DNA of 26,888 nucleotides from a virus (IMGVR_UViG_3300030329_001906:14430-41317), one strand, 5' to 3'; counted from the stretch's first letter, positions 1 to 9,958 are shown. The notes: generated from the letters alone by a model not told the origin. Made by a program: numbers and translations.

Positions 1-3000
1 TGTGAGCTTTAACAAGATCACTAACAGATGCTTCATTAAAGTCTGCTTCTGGAATGTCTGGAGAAAGAGCAAAGCTAAACTTGCCAAGGTGTTCAAAGTC
101 CTGCAAGGCGGCATACAGCTCTGCGCCTTCGGCTGTTTCTTGAAGCGGTTCGCTATGTGGACCAGATGTAACGGCAAAAACAGAATCATCTGGTCGGCCA
201 ACACCAAATCGGTCGCTATCCATATATACGGTTGGATTTACTTCAACCGTATAGCCTCGCTTGGCCAAAGATCTATAAACCCTTGCAGCCATTTTGCTGA
301 CAATAGCATCGCTTTGTACTCGGGCACCAGTTCGGAGGCCCTCGTCAATAAGCGTTTTGTACATCTGCAAACCAACGTTTTGGCGGTGGAAATCGGCGTC
401 TAGTTCAGATGCTTTAATTGTTATTACTGGCTGTTCGTTTTGGATTTCGTGTCGAGCGTAAATTTTCCCAACAATAGATCCATCTTCGGACTTAGCTTGA
501 ACCGCAATAATTTCCTCGCCAGCCATGTCCTGCCTGTTAATGTTGTAACTAACATCTGTAGTAAGGCTGAACTTAGTACCATCTTCGCCTTCTATTTCAG
601 AACTTTGTGTAAGCGGTTCATTTAAGCGGCTAAGTCGGTCGTAAAACTCATCAGCGGTCATTGTTGGCGTAACACCTGCCATAACCGCTTCAGTGCCAGA
701 TGGAATCCCAGTTTCTCGCTCTTGTTTAAGAGTTGACAAAGCGTCAGTAACCGAGCTTGCCAAAGCATTAGATTGGGCTTTGTTTAGTGGCTTATTCTTT
801 GCCTTAGCTTCTAGGTTAGTTGCGGATTGTTCGTTTTGCTTGCTGTACTGTCTTCCAGTCCTTGACTTTTTAAGGCCCATTCTACGAGCCATTCCAGTAA
901 GTACTCGTGCCATTCCAGATGCTTCAACTGGAGCAGAAGCCACAACGTCTGGAATAAGTTCAGTTTGCTCTGCAAGAATTTCAGAAACAAGCTCTGCTGC
1001 CAAAGATGGCGTTTCTGACATTATGAGCCTGTCAGACATTTTTGCATTCTTGTTTGCTTTGTGTGCCTTTCTGTATGCAGAGTCGTATTGCAGTATCTTT
1101 TGTCTAACTGCTGCTGGTGCAATTCTTACAACATCCCGCAAAAGCCTGTTCCAAGCTGCCGGGTTTCTGACTTCAAGGTCATGAACCGCTTCGTGGAAGA
1201 ACACCTCAACAGCAGCACTACTTTCGCTTAGTTCCGCATTAATACCAATAACGCCGGGAATTGTTTCTACATGCATCCCTCTATGACCAACAGGGACGCC
1301 TCGATAAAACACAACTGTAATGCCGTGTTCTTTTCCTAGATCTGAAATGCGCTTTTGTCGATCTGTTAGCGAGTTTGTGCCGTCGTCATAAAAAGTAGAA
1401 ACTTCATCTGTGTCAACGCCAAGAACAGAGAGTGTTTTAGTGAGCTGAGTGTTAAAGCCAGCAACACCAGTTTGCACTCGTTCTGGGCTTTGATCTGGGA
1501 ACACTTCAGTTTCTTGTGGCGCTGACCAACCTTCTGCTGGCCTACCAAACAAGTCCCCTTCCCCACGGCGCTTCATGTCGAAAATTGTCCGCCATTGACT
1601 AACTGCTTCAGATACTTCAGAGTCAGATGGAGGTATTTGAGTGCGAATTGGCATCAAATGATCTGGGACATTAAACAGTTGAGCCAAAATCTCCAAAGGA
1701 ACGCCTGATTCTGCATTCATAAGAGCGTTAAGCATTTTCATTGCTTGGTCGCGCCCATATCTAGCAATAAGAAACTCAACTGTTGCCTTGGCAGCTTCTT
1801 CTTCTGTTCTAGCAAATGTTTCAGCTTCTTGATCTTGTGCGATTTCTTCTTCTAGTTCAGCATCTAGCTGTTCATCTTTTTCTTGTTGTTCAGCTTCTTG
1901 TTCTGCTCGTTCTCGCTCTTCTCTTTGTTCTGTCCCTCGAAGTTCTTCTCCTATAGCCCTTTCTTTGGCTTCTCGTTCTTCAACTCGCTTAACAAGTGAT
2001 TCTCTGAATTCTTTAACGCTTTGAGCCTGTTGTTCTGTTTGTGGAAGAGTTCCTTCGCCAATTTGTTGCCTATTGCGAAGATCTTGAATGCGCTTGATTC
2101 TTACTGCAAGAGGGAAAACGCTTGGAAGCAAGTTGGCCGCTTCTCTAGTAGACAAAGAAACGTCATTAACCAAATTGGTGTTATTTTCTTCGTTGTACTC
2201 GTTTATTGACTCGTCAATAAGGTCTCGCTCGCCAGAGCGAATAGCAATATCCCGGTCTTCTTCTCTCTGTCTGGCAACAATGCCTTCTTCTGTTTCAAAT
2301 GCTTGAAGGTTTCTTTGTTGTATTTCGGCTTCAATTTCAGGCAGTCTACGCTTAAGCGCATCTCTAAAAGAGTTTCTAGTTCTTCCGCTAACATTGGGTA
2401 CATTGACTCCTGCTTCTTCAGCAAAAGCAGTCATTGCGGATCTAGAAATAGGGCCTTCAGTTTGTGCAATCTTTTTGGCCAAAACTGGGTTGCTAGAAAT
2501 TACTCCAGAAACAGCTTTTTCAGCGGGTCCAGCAGACCAATCAGTTTCGCCAATGCGATGACCATGTGTGTGCTGTTGAACTTCTGTAAGCGAATCAGCC
2601 CACGACTCTTGCCTTGTTTCTCTTTGCGCTCGGGTTTCGCCTTCTCTGCCTGCAAGAAGATTTGCTATGGTTTCTTCTGAGATGCTGCCAGATTCAATGC
2701 CACGCCGTTGCAACTCAGCAATAGCTATAAGTGGGGTAACTCTAAATCTGCCTTCGTTTGCGCCAGCCTGAATTATTTGGCCTCGGCCCGAAGCTGGTAG
2801 CATTGAGCCAGCATAAACAAAGCCATCGAAAATTGCTTCCATCAGTTTTTCATCTGACAGTTGAGCAAGATCGCTACTTCTTTCTTCCGCTATGGCAAGC
2901 TGACGGGCTTCCATAGAAGCGAGGTTTTCTTGTTGCATACGGCTTTGCTCAACGCCGTATTCGTAAATATCAGAAGCAGTCATTCTGGAACCTAAGTCGC

Positions 3001-4456
3001 CAGTCTGAACATCATCTACTGCGCTTAGTCCGCCTCTTGTAAGTACAGCGGCTGGTCCGCCCAACAAAGCTGCTGCGGCTCCAGTTCTCCAGAGTTTGTA
3101 CAAGTATCCTTCTTGCAAAAACCCAACTTGATTAAGTCGCTCTTCATCTCCTCTAATACCAGCAATGCTGGCTATTGCTGCGTCAGTAAGAATTTGTTCA
3201 GCAACTTCTTGGAACGATTCAGACACCGATCCAACTAGATAGTTTCTAGCTGCATTAAACATCATTGATCGGGCAAGATATTCTTGCGGCTTTGACATAA
3301 ACAAAAAGCCGCCTTCAATTCTAGATGTAATTGCTGTAGATACACCGGCAGCAACTGATTCCATAAGAATGAGTCCAGATGCTTCTGCTGGAGTCATTCC
3401 TCGCTCTTTAACGTAAAGCTGGTAACTTTCGTTAAATTGATGGCCGAATGATTGGTATCCAGCATATCCAGCAAATGCCTTTGCTCTTCTTTTAGCCAAG
3501 ACCTTTGCGGCTGATTTGCCAGCGTATTTTTTGCCAACAGCAGACGCTCCCGCTTTTGCTGCTGCGCTGGTTCCCCCGGAAGCAACAGCCAAAGTAATAT
3601 CAAAGGCAAATTGCGGAGCAGATCTTAATGCGTCAATCCAAACGGCATCTGGCAATGGGCCATAGTCAATACCAGTTTTACTGTCTACATTTGCATTAGC
3701 ATTGGCCAATTCAACATGAGCAGCAACAGTTTCTGACCAGTTAAGCATCGCTTTGCTGGTTTCACTTTGCCCAAATATGCTCTCTTGAAGAGTGCCAAGC
3801 GCACCGACTGTTCCTCCAATAGGAATAGCCATATTGTAAAAGCCTTGAGTAAGAGCTACGCCAGCTTGCTCATACCAGCTTTGATCAACAGGCTTATTTT
3901 GCGGATACACATCAAGGCCAAGGGCCGCACGGCTTTCGGGATTTGCAAATGTACCCCTTAACGGTTGCCTAGATGACTCTCTCATCTGAGTTGCAACAGT
4001 TAGATAATCAGCGTCACTTAGCTTTCTTTCTTGGTAACCCTCACCTGTTTTTTCAAAAGCTCCAAATCCAGCTTCGCCAAGATGACGACGCCTAAGAGCT
4101 TCCCTTGTAACCATTTTAGAAGGCTCGATTGGCATCTCTATCTGCGGCATTGGAACTTGGCCGTCAGGAGCTTCTGTGGGGTATTGTGCCGTTTGCCAAT
4201 CTCTTAGCTTTGTTTGATAGTCCTCAAATTGATATTGGTATTCAGGATCTTCAACCAGCTCGCCCATTCTTTCAGCACCGCCAATAAGACCTTCTCTTCT
4301 GGCTCGTGCTTCAGCGTCTTTTCTGGCTCTTAGATCTTGAGCGCCTACGTCTACAGGTTCTGGTAGCTGGGTAAGTGCGCCGTCTTTGTCAGAAAACGTT
4401 TGATTAATCAGTTCGTCAAGTGAGGAGCGATTGTTAAAGTTAGTCATATTTTTCAT
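1..4456 (-). CDS. Giant polyvalent-type virion protein with HEAVH zincin-like motif and GNAT-like domain (partial, 3' end outside window)
   Basis: The frame is open from ATG 4456 (or in-frame ATG 4447) to the left edge, at least 1485 residues, and continues outside. Residues 1-200 are polar. Three Gly/Ala-rich hydrophobic stretches (about 275-335, 360-385, 455-475) could interact with membranes. A Glu/Gln/Arg-rich coiled coil follows (about 815-890). At about 1088-1092 is HEAVH in the context VFFHEAVHDLEV, the HExxH signature of zincin metallopeptidases. Residues about 1315-1420 resemble a GNAT acetyltransferase, with FHRQNVGLQMYKTLIDEG for the acetyl-CoA loop and helix and a later YRSLAKRGY. 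This order is known from phage polyvalent proteins thought to be ejected with DNA. It lies 5 bp after the other giant gene at the end of the structural block, where podoviruses place internal virion proteins. Peptidase and acetylase activity are inferred from motifs only. Confidence 0.8.
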   Translation of the reverse strand, partial: MKNMTNFNNRSSLDELINQTFSDKDGALTQLPEPVDVGAQDLRARKDAEARARREGLIGGAERMGELVEDPEYQYQFEDYQTKLRDWQTAQYPTEAPDGQVPMPQIEMPIEPSKMVTREALRRRHLGEAGFGAFEKTGEGYQERKLSDADYLTVATQMRESSRQPLRGTFANPESRAALGLDVYPQNKPVDQSWYEQAGVALTQGFYNMAIPIGGTVGALGTLQESIFGQSETSKAMLNWSETVAAHVELANANANVDSKTGIDYGPLPDAVWIDALRSAPQFAFDITLAVASGGTSAAAKAGASAVGKKYAGKSAAKVLAKRRAKAFAGYAGYQSFGHQFNESYQLYVKERGMTPAEASGLILMESVAAGVSTAITSRIEGGFLFMSKPQEYLARSMMFNAARNYLVGSVSESFQEVAEQILTDAAIASIAGIRGDEERLNQVGFLQEGYLYKLWRTGAAAALLGGPAAVLTRGGLSAVDDVQTGDLGSRMTASDIYEYGVEQSRMQQENLASMEARQLAIAEERSSDLAQLSDEKLMEAIFDGFVYAGSMLPASGRGQIIQAGANEGRFRVTPLIAIAELQRRGIESGSISEETIANLLAGREGETRAQRETRQESWADSLTEVQQHTHGHRIGETDWSAGPAEKAVSGVISSNPVLAKKIAQTEGPISRSAMTAFAEEAGVNVPNVSGRTRNSFRDALKRRLPEIEAEIQQRNLQAFETEEGIVARQREEDRDIAIRSGERDLIDESINEYNEENNTNLVNDVSLSTREAANLLPSVFPLAVRIKRIQDLRNRQQIGEGTLPQTEQQAQSVKEFRESLVKRVEEREAKERAIGEELRGTEQREERERAEQEAEQQEKDEQLDAELEEEIAQDQEAETFARTEEEAAKATVEFLIARYGRDQAMKMLNALMNAESGVPLEILAQLFNVPDHLMPIRTQIPPSDSEVSEAVSQWRTIFDMKRRGEGDLFGRPAEGWSAPQETEVFPDQSPERVQTGVAGFNTQLTKTLSVLGVDTDEVSTFYDDGTNSLTDRQKRISDLGKEHGITVVFYRGVPVGHRGMHVETIPGVIGINAELSESSAAVEVFFHEAVHDLEVRNPAAWNRLLRDVVRIAPAAVRQKILQYDSAYRKAHKANKNAKMSDRLIMSETPSLAAELVSEILAEQTELIPDVVASAPVEASGMARVLTGMARRMGLKKSRTGRQYSKQNEQSATNLEAKAKNKPLNKAQSNALASSVTDALSTLKQERETGIPSGTEAVMAGVTPTMTADEFYDRLSRLNEPLTQSSEIEGEDGTKFSLTTDVSYNINRQDMAGEEIIAVQAKSEDGSIVGKIYARHEIQNEQPVITIKASELDADFHRQNVGLQMYKTLIDEGLRTGARVQSDAIVSKMAARVYRSLAKRGYTVEVNPTVYMDSDRFGVGRPDDSVFAVTSGPHSEPLQETAEGAELYAALQDFEHLGKFSFALSPDIPEADFNEASVSDLVKAH

Positions 4457-4461
4457 CCGGC

Positions 4462-7400
4462 TTATCTAGCCGGGTATCCCAAAACATCTGATTTGGATTC
4501 CCATCCGAGCCTGCGAACCATTTGTTCGGCAGCAGATCTACCTTCGGATATGGTTTTGTAAAATCCGTGTGGCGCAGAACGAGTCAATACTTTCATAACA
4601 TTCACAACTGCTTCGTTGTACTCAGGGCTTCCTTTAGCTACTGAGGGTCCATAGCGGGTGCCAATGTTACCCATAGCTTCCCTAAGCTCTTCAGAGCTTA
4701 GTCTTACTTCCTGCCGCCTACCGTCTAACGTAATTATAAACGGTGTATCTAGCGCAACGCTTGGAATGTCTGAAGGGGACTGGGCTACTGGCACATAATC
4801 GCCAGTTCCCATACGAAACGCTTGCAGTGGCCGAGGTCTAAAGTTTTTATTAGGAGTACTACTAAGAGTGAGCGTGTCTTGTCCAAGATTGTCAAAACTA
4901 TGAGTGTAGTTTTCTCGCAATGCTCGCGAAGCAGCTTCTTGGCCCACCCGCCCCGGTTCCATTTCGTCAAGAGCCTGTTGTTGAATCATTGCTTCTTGAC
5001 GACGATTTTCAATTTGATGAGAAATTTCTTCCTTAAGCCATTCCTTTTTAAATACATCTTCTGATGGCTGGTATTCTCTCATACGCCAGTTAAGAGATGC
5101 AGCGGCGTTGCCAAGTTCTCTTTGTTCTGGAGTACTGTCTTTGTCGTTTCTCTTAGAAAGAGCTATTTGAGCTTCAGAAGAATTAAGATCTACACCCCAC
5201 TGCTCTTTAAATAAATCCCTCAAAGCGCGGATGTTTCGGTCTTTAAGGTTTTCAAAAACATTAATAGCACGAAGCATAGACTCGCCATCTTTACCCAAAA
5301 GTGATTCTTCTGGGTGAATTGGGCGGTCTAAAGTTGAAGTAGATTCAGTGACGCCAAAGGATTCAATTAGAGATCGTGTTTCTTCGTCGCCTTGCATCAA
5401 TTGCGCTTTTGCCCACTCTGCAAATATTGCTGGGTTTGGCGAGCCAGTAGTGCCCTGCTGATTGTTAAACATGTCAACAAGTTGCTTGTATGCATTTTGA
5501 ACATTACTAAATTCTTCTGCGTCTGTAAGGTAGCCAGAAACATCTTGCCAAATCTCGTCAAGGTTTTCTATGTTCCCAATATCTCTGATGTATTCATCTC
5601 TAAGAGCATCTTCATCAAACCCAGCCATACCGGGTTGGTTATTAGATTTGGCTGAAGCTCCTGATGCACTCTCGGTGAGTTTGTACATGTTTTTGATGTC
5701 ATTCAAATTTCCACCAAGAACATGTGGGATATTCATTGCTTCAGCGAGACTTTGATGTTCTTCGGATCGCACAACAGCAAGAGGGACAAGAGACCCCGGA
5801 TGCAACATTCCTTCAAAAACTGTCCCGTCTGGTGCTGTCAAAGTAAGTCCAGCGGACCCATCTGGCCTTACTCCCCTACGCATACCAACTGTGTACGGAA
5901 GATCTGGGTATGTCTGTTCAAGCTGACTGCGAATTTGAGAAATCTGCTGTGGCTCAAATCCCCTGCCAACAAACCCTTCTTCCGAAGGTTGAGAAACGCT
6001 AGACAAGTCTTGAGTAATAGCGTCAATTTCTTCAGGTGTAACCTTGCCGTCGTTTTGAAGCGCCCGTTTCAAAGCCTCCCGAGCGGTTTTTAGTTGCCCA
6101 TGTTCCATAACCGCCTGTTTCAGTGCCATGGCCGGACTTACTGTATTTCCGAAAGCATCATCTCTGCCTTTTTGAATCAGTTCCTGAGTGCGTTTCCATA
6201 TAAAATCGGCTGTTTGTGATTCATCAACTTGTTGGCTTCTTGTTTGCGCTTTGAATATATTTTGCTGCTGTCCCAAAACTCTTTGGGCAAGATTCCCGTA
6301 TCGAGATTGTACTTGTTGCCTCGCCTGCTTATAAGCATTCGCTCCAGCTTTACCGGGGCCATGTTGAGAGCGATCAAGAGCCTCCATAGCTTTACTGGCG
6401 TCCATATATTCTTTAAAGACTACGCCGGTCATGCCAGAGTCAATCGCGTTTTGAGCAAGTGTGTCAATAGATGACTTGTAGCCCGAATCAATTGAAGCGG
6501 CTTCTCCAATTATGGCAGGGTTTTGTGTTGGATCAAAAGACGGGACATATTCACCAGTATTGGGATTTTGAACAAGACTAATATTTGCGGTTCTGCCACT
6601 TCCGTAAGGATCTTGAATGGTGTAAGAAGCGTGACCACCAGAGCCTACTGTTGGTGAACTAATACTTGTGCCTGCTTGCGGTTGACCCGGTGCTTGTGGC
6701 TGCCCCGGTTGTGCTGGGGCTTGCGGTTGCCCCGGTTGTGCTGGTGCTTGTGGTTGCCCCGGTTGTGCTGGTGCTTGTGGTTGCCCCGGTTGTGCTGGTG
6801 CTTGTGGTTGTCCGGATGGTCCCTTGTAGTACCATTTCCCATCTTTCCACACCAAATTCTTTGGGATACTAGAACCCGGCTGTTGCGGCTGCCCCGGTTG
6901 TGCTGGCAATCCTCCTGTTGGCTGGCCCGGTTGTGCTGGGGCTTGCGGTTGTCCCGGTTGTGCTGGGGCTTGCGGCTGCCCCGGTTGTGCTGGGGCTTGC
7001 GGCTGCCCCGGTTGTGCTGGGGCTTGCGGCTGTGGGGGTTGTGCTGGGGCTTGCGGCTGTGGGGGTGGCGGCTCACCTCTACGTTCAGCGCGTTGCGCGT
7101 CCCGCTGCCATTTTCTCATCTTAATTTCGTACTGTTTTTGAGCGCCTCGTGCTTCTCTTTCTGCGCGGTTTTTTTCTATTTGTTCACGTTCTCTTTGTGG
7201 TCGAGTACGCTCTTTTTCCCTTTGCCCTTCCCAAAATGCTTTTTCGTCTTCTCGTCTTTTCTCAACCCTGCCCCTATATATGCCAGATTCTTTTTTGAAC
7301 TGCTCTAGCTCACGCTCATTCATTGGCCGATCCATGGCCATGCCACGGCGCTCTTCTTCTCCCGCTGCGACATCAGCCATATCCGCAGCCCTAGCTTCTT

Positions 7401-8523
7401 CTACAGTCATGCCGGGGCGAGGAGTTTCTCCGGCTGCCTGTGTAGCCTTTAAAATTTGCCGGGGTTCATAACCAAGAGCTACGGCCAGTTCACCAATTGG
7501 CATTGTGTCTGCGTTGCGAATGCCTCTTGCTTTACCAGAACCACGCAAAGAATTTATAATTGACTCTGAGTGCCTTCCACTTCCGAGTTTGGTTTGTGGG
7601 TCGAAATCCCACTCATATATATTATATACGTTTCCCCCTATTGTCTGGCCGCCCCATTTTCGTTCATATTCCAGCTCTGCTTGTTCTTCTTCTGTTAAAG
7701 AAGTTTTTTCTTCTAGCTGTTGGCGGCGCGGTGAGAACTGGTCGAGTCTCCGTTTTGCCTTATCCACTAATGCTTGGCCTTGTTCCTCCGTAAGCTCACC
7801 GCTTTCTACTCGATCCAATATACGGTTTTCGCGATCAATAAAAATATCCCATTCATGATCTTCAATATCTTCCAAGCTGCGACCTTGCCCAATTCCGGGG
7901 TCTGGCAACGGTGCAGTAATAGCATCTCTCTCTGCTTGCCATTCTTCGTGCATACGTCGGCTTATTTCCGCTCGATCAGCGGGTGGCCCTACAAGTTCTT
8001 GTTGTTGGTTTTGCCCCGTTTGCCTTATTTGAGCTAATTCCTGCTCATACGCTTCTTGTTGCTGTTGGCGACCAGCATCATATTCGGCTAGCCTATCTTT
8101 AATGCCTCTTTCTTCTTCTTGAAGCTCTTGCTTCCAACCTTGCGCATTATCAAAAGCAGTTTGTCGTTTTTGTGCTGCAAGTTGTTCTGGATTTAAGCCA
8201 CCAGTTCGTCGGTCCCGTTCTGCTTGATCTAGCGAATCTAGCAATCCAACTACATCTGACCCCCACTTAACTCCGGGAATGATGTTCGTCCAATTGCCTT
8301 GGTTTGTCGTTGGCCAGATGCCTTCGAGGTAGCCATAAGCCGGATTTAGAACAGGGTTCCCCAATGCGCCTATAGAAGTTGACGCCATGTCTCCAATAAA
8401 GCCGCCAGTAGTTTCTAAAACCCTGTTAAATGCATGGGGCTGCTCTTGAGGTGGTTCTGGCAAAGCAACCTGTTGAATTGAAGGATCTTCTGTAATTGGA
8501 AACTGTTTTTCTTGTTTTGCCAT
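4462..8523 (-). CDS. Giant virion-associated protein with Pro/Gln repeat tract (probable internal or ejected protein)
   Basis: This 1353-residue protein has no catalytic motif I recognise. The N-terminal 100 residues contain Gly-rich, mildly hydrophobic stretches (GGFIGDMASTSIGALGNPV). Residues about 100-480 are highly charged and predicted largely helical or coiled coil (many E, R, Q). Residues about 483-615 hold two blocks of a nine-residue PGQPQAPAQ repeat, split by a short insert containing WKDGKWYYKG. The remaining 740 residues are mixed helical and polar. There is no signal peptide. It starts 10 bp after the 474-aa structural gene and ends 5 bp before the polyvalent gene, so the two giants are probably co-translated and may act together inside the virion or during DNA entry. 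A fibre protein is a less likely alternative because no receptor-binding or trimerisation domain is evident. Confidence 0.75.
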   Translation of the reverse strand: MAKQEKQFPITEDPSIQQVALPEPPQEQPHAFNRVLETTGGFIGDMASTSIGALGNPVLNPAYGYLEGIWPTTNQGNWTNIIPGVKWGSDVVGLLDSLDQAERDRRTGGLNPEQLAAQKRQTAFDNAQGWKQELQEEERGIKDRLAEYDAGRQQQQEAYEQELAQIRQTGQNQQQELVGPPADRAEISRRMHEEWQAERDAITAPLPDPGIGQGRSLEDIEDHEWDIFIDRENRILDRVESGELTEEQGQALVDKAKRRLDQFSPRRQQLEEKTSLTEEEQAELEYERKWGGQTIGGNVYNIYEWDFDPQTKLGSGRHSESIINSLRGSGKARGIRNADTMPIGELAVALGYEPRQILKATQAAGETPRPGMTVEEARAADMADVAAGEEERRGMAMDRPMNERELEQFKKESGIYRGRVEKRREDEKAFWEGQREKERTRPQREREQIEKNRAEREARGAQKQYEIKMRKWQRDAQRAERRGEPPPPQPQAPAQPPQPQAPAQPGQPQAPAQPGQPQAPAQPGQPQAPAQPGQPTGGLPAQPGQPQQPGSSIPKNLVWKDGKWYYKGPSGQPQAPAQPGQPQAPAQPGQPQAPAQPGQPQAPAQPGQPQAPGQPQAGTSISSPTVGSGGHASYTIQDPYGSGRTANISLVQNPNTGEYVPSFDPTQNPAIIGEAASIDSGYKSSIDTLAQNAIDSGMTGVVFKEYMDASKAMEALDRSQHGPGKAGANAYKQARQQVQSRYGNLAQRVLGQQQNIFKAQTRSQQVDESQTADFIWKRTQELIQKGRDDAFGNTVSPAMALKQAVMEHGQLKTAREALKRALQNDGKVTPEEIDAITQDLSSVSQPSEEGFVGRGFEPQQISQIRSQLEQTYPDLPYTVGMRRGVRPDGSAGLTLTAPDGTVFEGMLHPGSLVPLAVVRSEEHQSLAEAMNIPHVLGGNLNDIKNMYKLTESASGASAKSNNQPGMAGFDEDALRDEYIRDIGNIENLDEIWQDVSGYLTDAEEFSNVQNAYKQLVDMFNNQQGTTGSPNPAIFAEWAKAQLMQGDEETRSLIESFGVTESTSTLDRPIHPEESLLGKDGESMLRAINVFENLKDRNIRALRDLFKEQWGVDLNSSEAQIALSKRNDKDSTPEQRELGNAAASLNWRMREYQPSEDVFKKEWLKEEISHQIENRRQEAMIQQQALDEMEPGRVGQEAASRALRENYTHSFDNLGQDTLTLSSTPNKNFRPRPLQAFRMGTGDYVPVAQSPSDIPSVALDTPFIITLDGRRQEVRLSSEELREAMGNIGTRYGPSVAKGSPEYNEAVVNVMKVLTRSAPHGFYKTISEGRSAAEQMVRRLGWESKSDVLGYPAR
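6670..7066 (-). repeat. 27-bp coding tandem repeat (PGQPQAPAQ) in two blocks
   Basis: A 27-bp unit encoding nine residues, PGQPQAPAQ, is repeated in two blocks of about four to five copies each inside the 1353-aa gene. Copies are nearly identical in DNA, with a few synonymous differences (for example ggggcttgcggc versus ggtgcttgtggt), so the array expanded recently. The blocks are separated by about 100 bp encoding a non-repetitive insert that includes WKDGKWYYKG. The tract would form an extended, proline-rich flexible linker or spacer. The long open frames on the other strand and in other frames here are by-products of the repeat. Confidence 0.9.
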
Positions 8524-8533
8524 AACTATTCAA

Positions 8534-9958
8534 TCAAGCAATGAGTGAGTCTGCAATTTCTGGAGATGTATGTGACGGCAGATTTAAGTTCATCGATGAA
8601 ATGCCAAGCAATTGATCGAACATCATCTGCATTTCATTGCCCGGTGGAGTTGCACTATGAGCAAAAGTCGAAGTAAAAGTGTCTTTAGTTCTAAAGTCAG
8701 TATTTCCTCGCACAATGATTATTCCGGGGCCTCCGGCATAATGCTGCACGATTTCAGCCATTACAAGTTCGTCAATAATCAACGATTTAGTATTAGCAAT
8801 TGCAGTGGTACATTCGATTGAGAAGAGTGGGTCGCTTGGGATTTCAGTTTCACTAAAATTCCATGTTTGATTAACATGGACCCACGAAGTTCCGATTGAA
8901 CTCAAATCTACGGTTTTCGTTGCCGCTGAAACTTTTGATCCAGATGAAGAGCTTTGAATATTAAATTCCAAAGCTCCAGATCCGATTGTGCCGCTGCCTG
9001 CTGCTATTCGTATGCGACATGAAATAATGTAGTTCTTACCACCTCGAACTGATGCTGGTGTACCAGTTGCAGTTTTAAGTTTTTGAGTCAGCTTGTGTTG
9101 GAAAGATCCATTGCCGTTTAGTTGTAGGTTTCCAGAGCTTTCTGAATTCCATATATATGCAGCAGTTGTGTTTTTCTCTTGCTTGGTTCCTGAGTGCGAG
9201 CCACTTCCGTTATCTACCCATCTGCTTGGTAGGGTGGAGGATGCCCATGATTGAAAATCACTATTTACAAGAGCGTTTTCACCCGGTGCGGGTGTAGTTG
9301 TCCTTGAGGTGCCAAGTGCTTTAGCGGATGTAACCCTAATCGTTTTGTTAAGTCCACTTCCTGCTGGCCAATCAGCGTCAAAACTACTAACAGCTTCTTT
9401 GCCAGTTATACGAAACTGTTCTTTCCCTAGCACTGATCCGCCTGAATGGTCTTGTTCACATTCAAGATTCAACACTTCATGTCGTGTTGTTTGCCATGAG
9501 GTTTCTGTTGTATTGTGGGTTCTCGGTTGAGCGTTGTTAATAATTACAGTGCCGGTGCCAGTGTTGCTTCCACCAGCGGCAATTGTTCCAACGCCACCAA
9601 CTGCGTATGAAGCGGATTCTACCCTTTTTGTGTTAGCTACCATGTCAATGATTAGCATTTCCATGGCATCCTGAAAGCCTTTTGGCTCTTTACTTAGTCC
9701 GTCACGAACTGTTTCAACAATAATATTTCTAGCCATACCAGCCAAGGCTTGCTGCATACTCTGCATTGGAGCATCAAATGTTTTTATTTGTGCTGGCAGG
9801 CTTCCAAGTTGATACATGTCCGTTACAGTAAATTCATCCAAAACATCTTCGATTTCGGTTCTAAGGTCGTCTTGAAAAGTATTCATTAGTTTGCGGACAT
9901 AGAACAACTTTCCCAACCTTGTAAACAACCCATTTGTGCCTGTGTAAGTAATAGCCAT
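8534..9958 (-). CDS. Virion structural protein with carbohydrate-binding-module-like domain
   Basis: The protein has 474 residues. The N-terminus (MAITYTGTNGLFTRLGKLFYVRK and the following 110 residues, mostly helical) resembles a widespread phage structural protein opening. Residues about 225-405 look like a beta-sandwich carbohydrate-binding module of the CBM4/9 type: 'ALVNSDFQSW', then 'LPSRWVDNGSGSHSG', a long Ser/Gly/Thr-rich beta region and 'KSLIIDELVMAEI'. Such modules occur in phage tail or surface proteins and could bind a host glycan. The start ATG is preceded by AGGA at 7-nt spacing, directly after the TAA of the 104-aa gene. The family match is from memory of the N-terminal pattern. 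The exact virion position is unknown. Confidence 0.7.
   Translation of the reverse strand: MAITYTGTNGLFTRLGKLFYVRKLMNTFQDDLRTEIEDVLDEFTVTDMYQLGSLPAQIKTFDAPMQSMQQALAGMARNIIVETVRDGLSKEPKGFQDAMEMLIIDMVANTKRVESASYAVGGVGTIAAGGSNTGTGTVIINNAQPRTHNTTETSWQTTRHEVLNLECEQDHSGGSVLGKEQFRITGKEAVSSFDADWPAGSGLNKTIRVTSAKALGTSRTTTPAPGENALVNSDFQSWASSTLPSRWVDNGSGSHSGTKQEKNTTAAYIWNSESSGNLQLNGNGSFQHKLTQKLKTATGTPASVRGGKNYIISCRIRIAAGSGTIGSGALEFNIQSSSSGSKVSAATKTVDLSSIGTSWVHVNQTWNFSETEIPSDPLFSIECTTAIANTKSLIIDELVMAEIVQHYAGGPGIIIVRGNTDFRTKDTFTSTFAHSATPPGNEMQMMFDQLLGISSMNLNLPSHTSPEIADSLIA

Noticed and set aside
693-1184. Plus-strand frame of 163 codons
   Set aside because: It lies antisense within the open frame of the giant polyvalent gene and has a composition typical of an antisense shadow.
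6670-7066. CRISPR array
   Set aside because: The units are contiguous 27-bp coding repeats with no unique spacers and keep one reading frame.
6645-7308. Long open frames on both strands over the proline-rich repeat
   Set aside because: They follow the 27-bp repeat, have repetitive low-complexity products and lie inside the well-supported 1353-aa gene.
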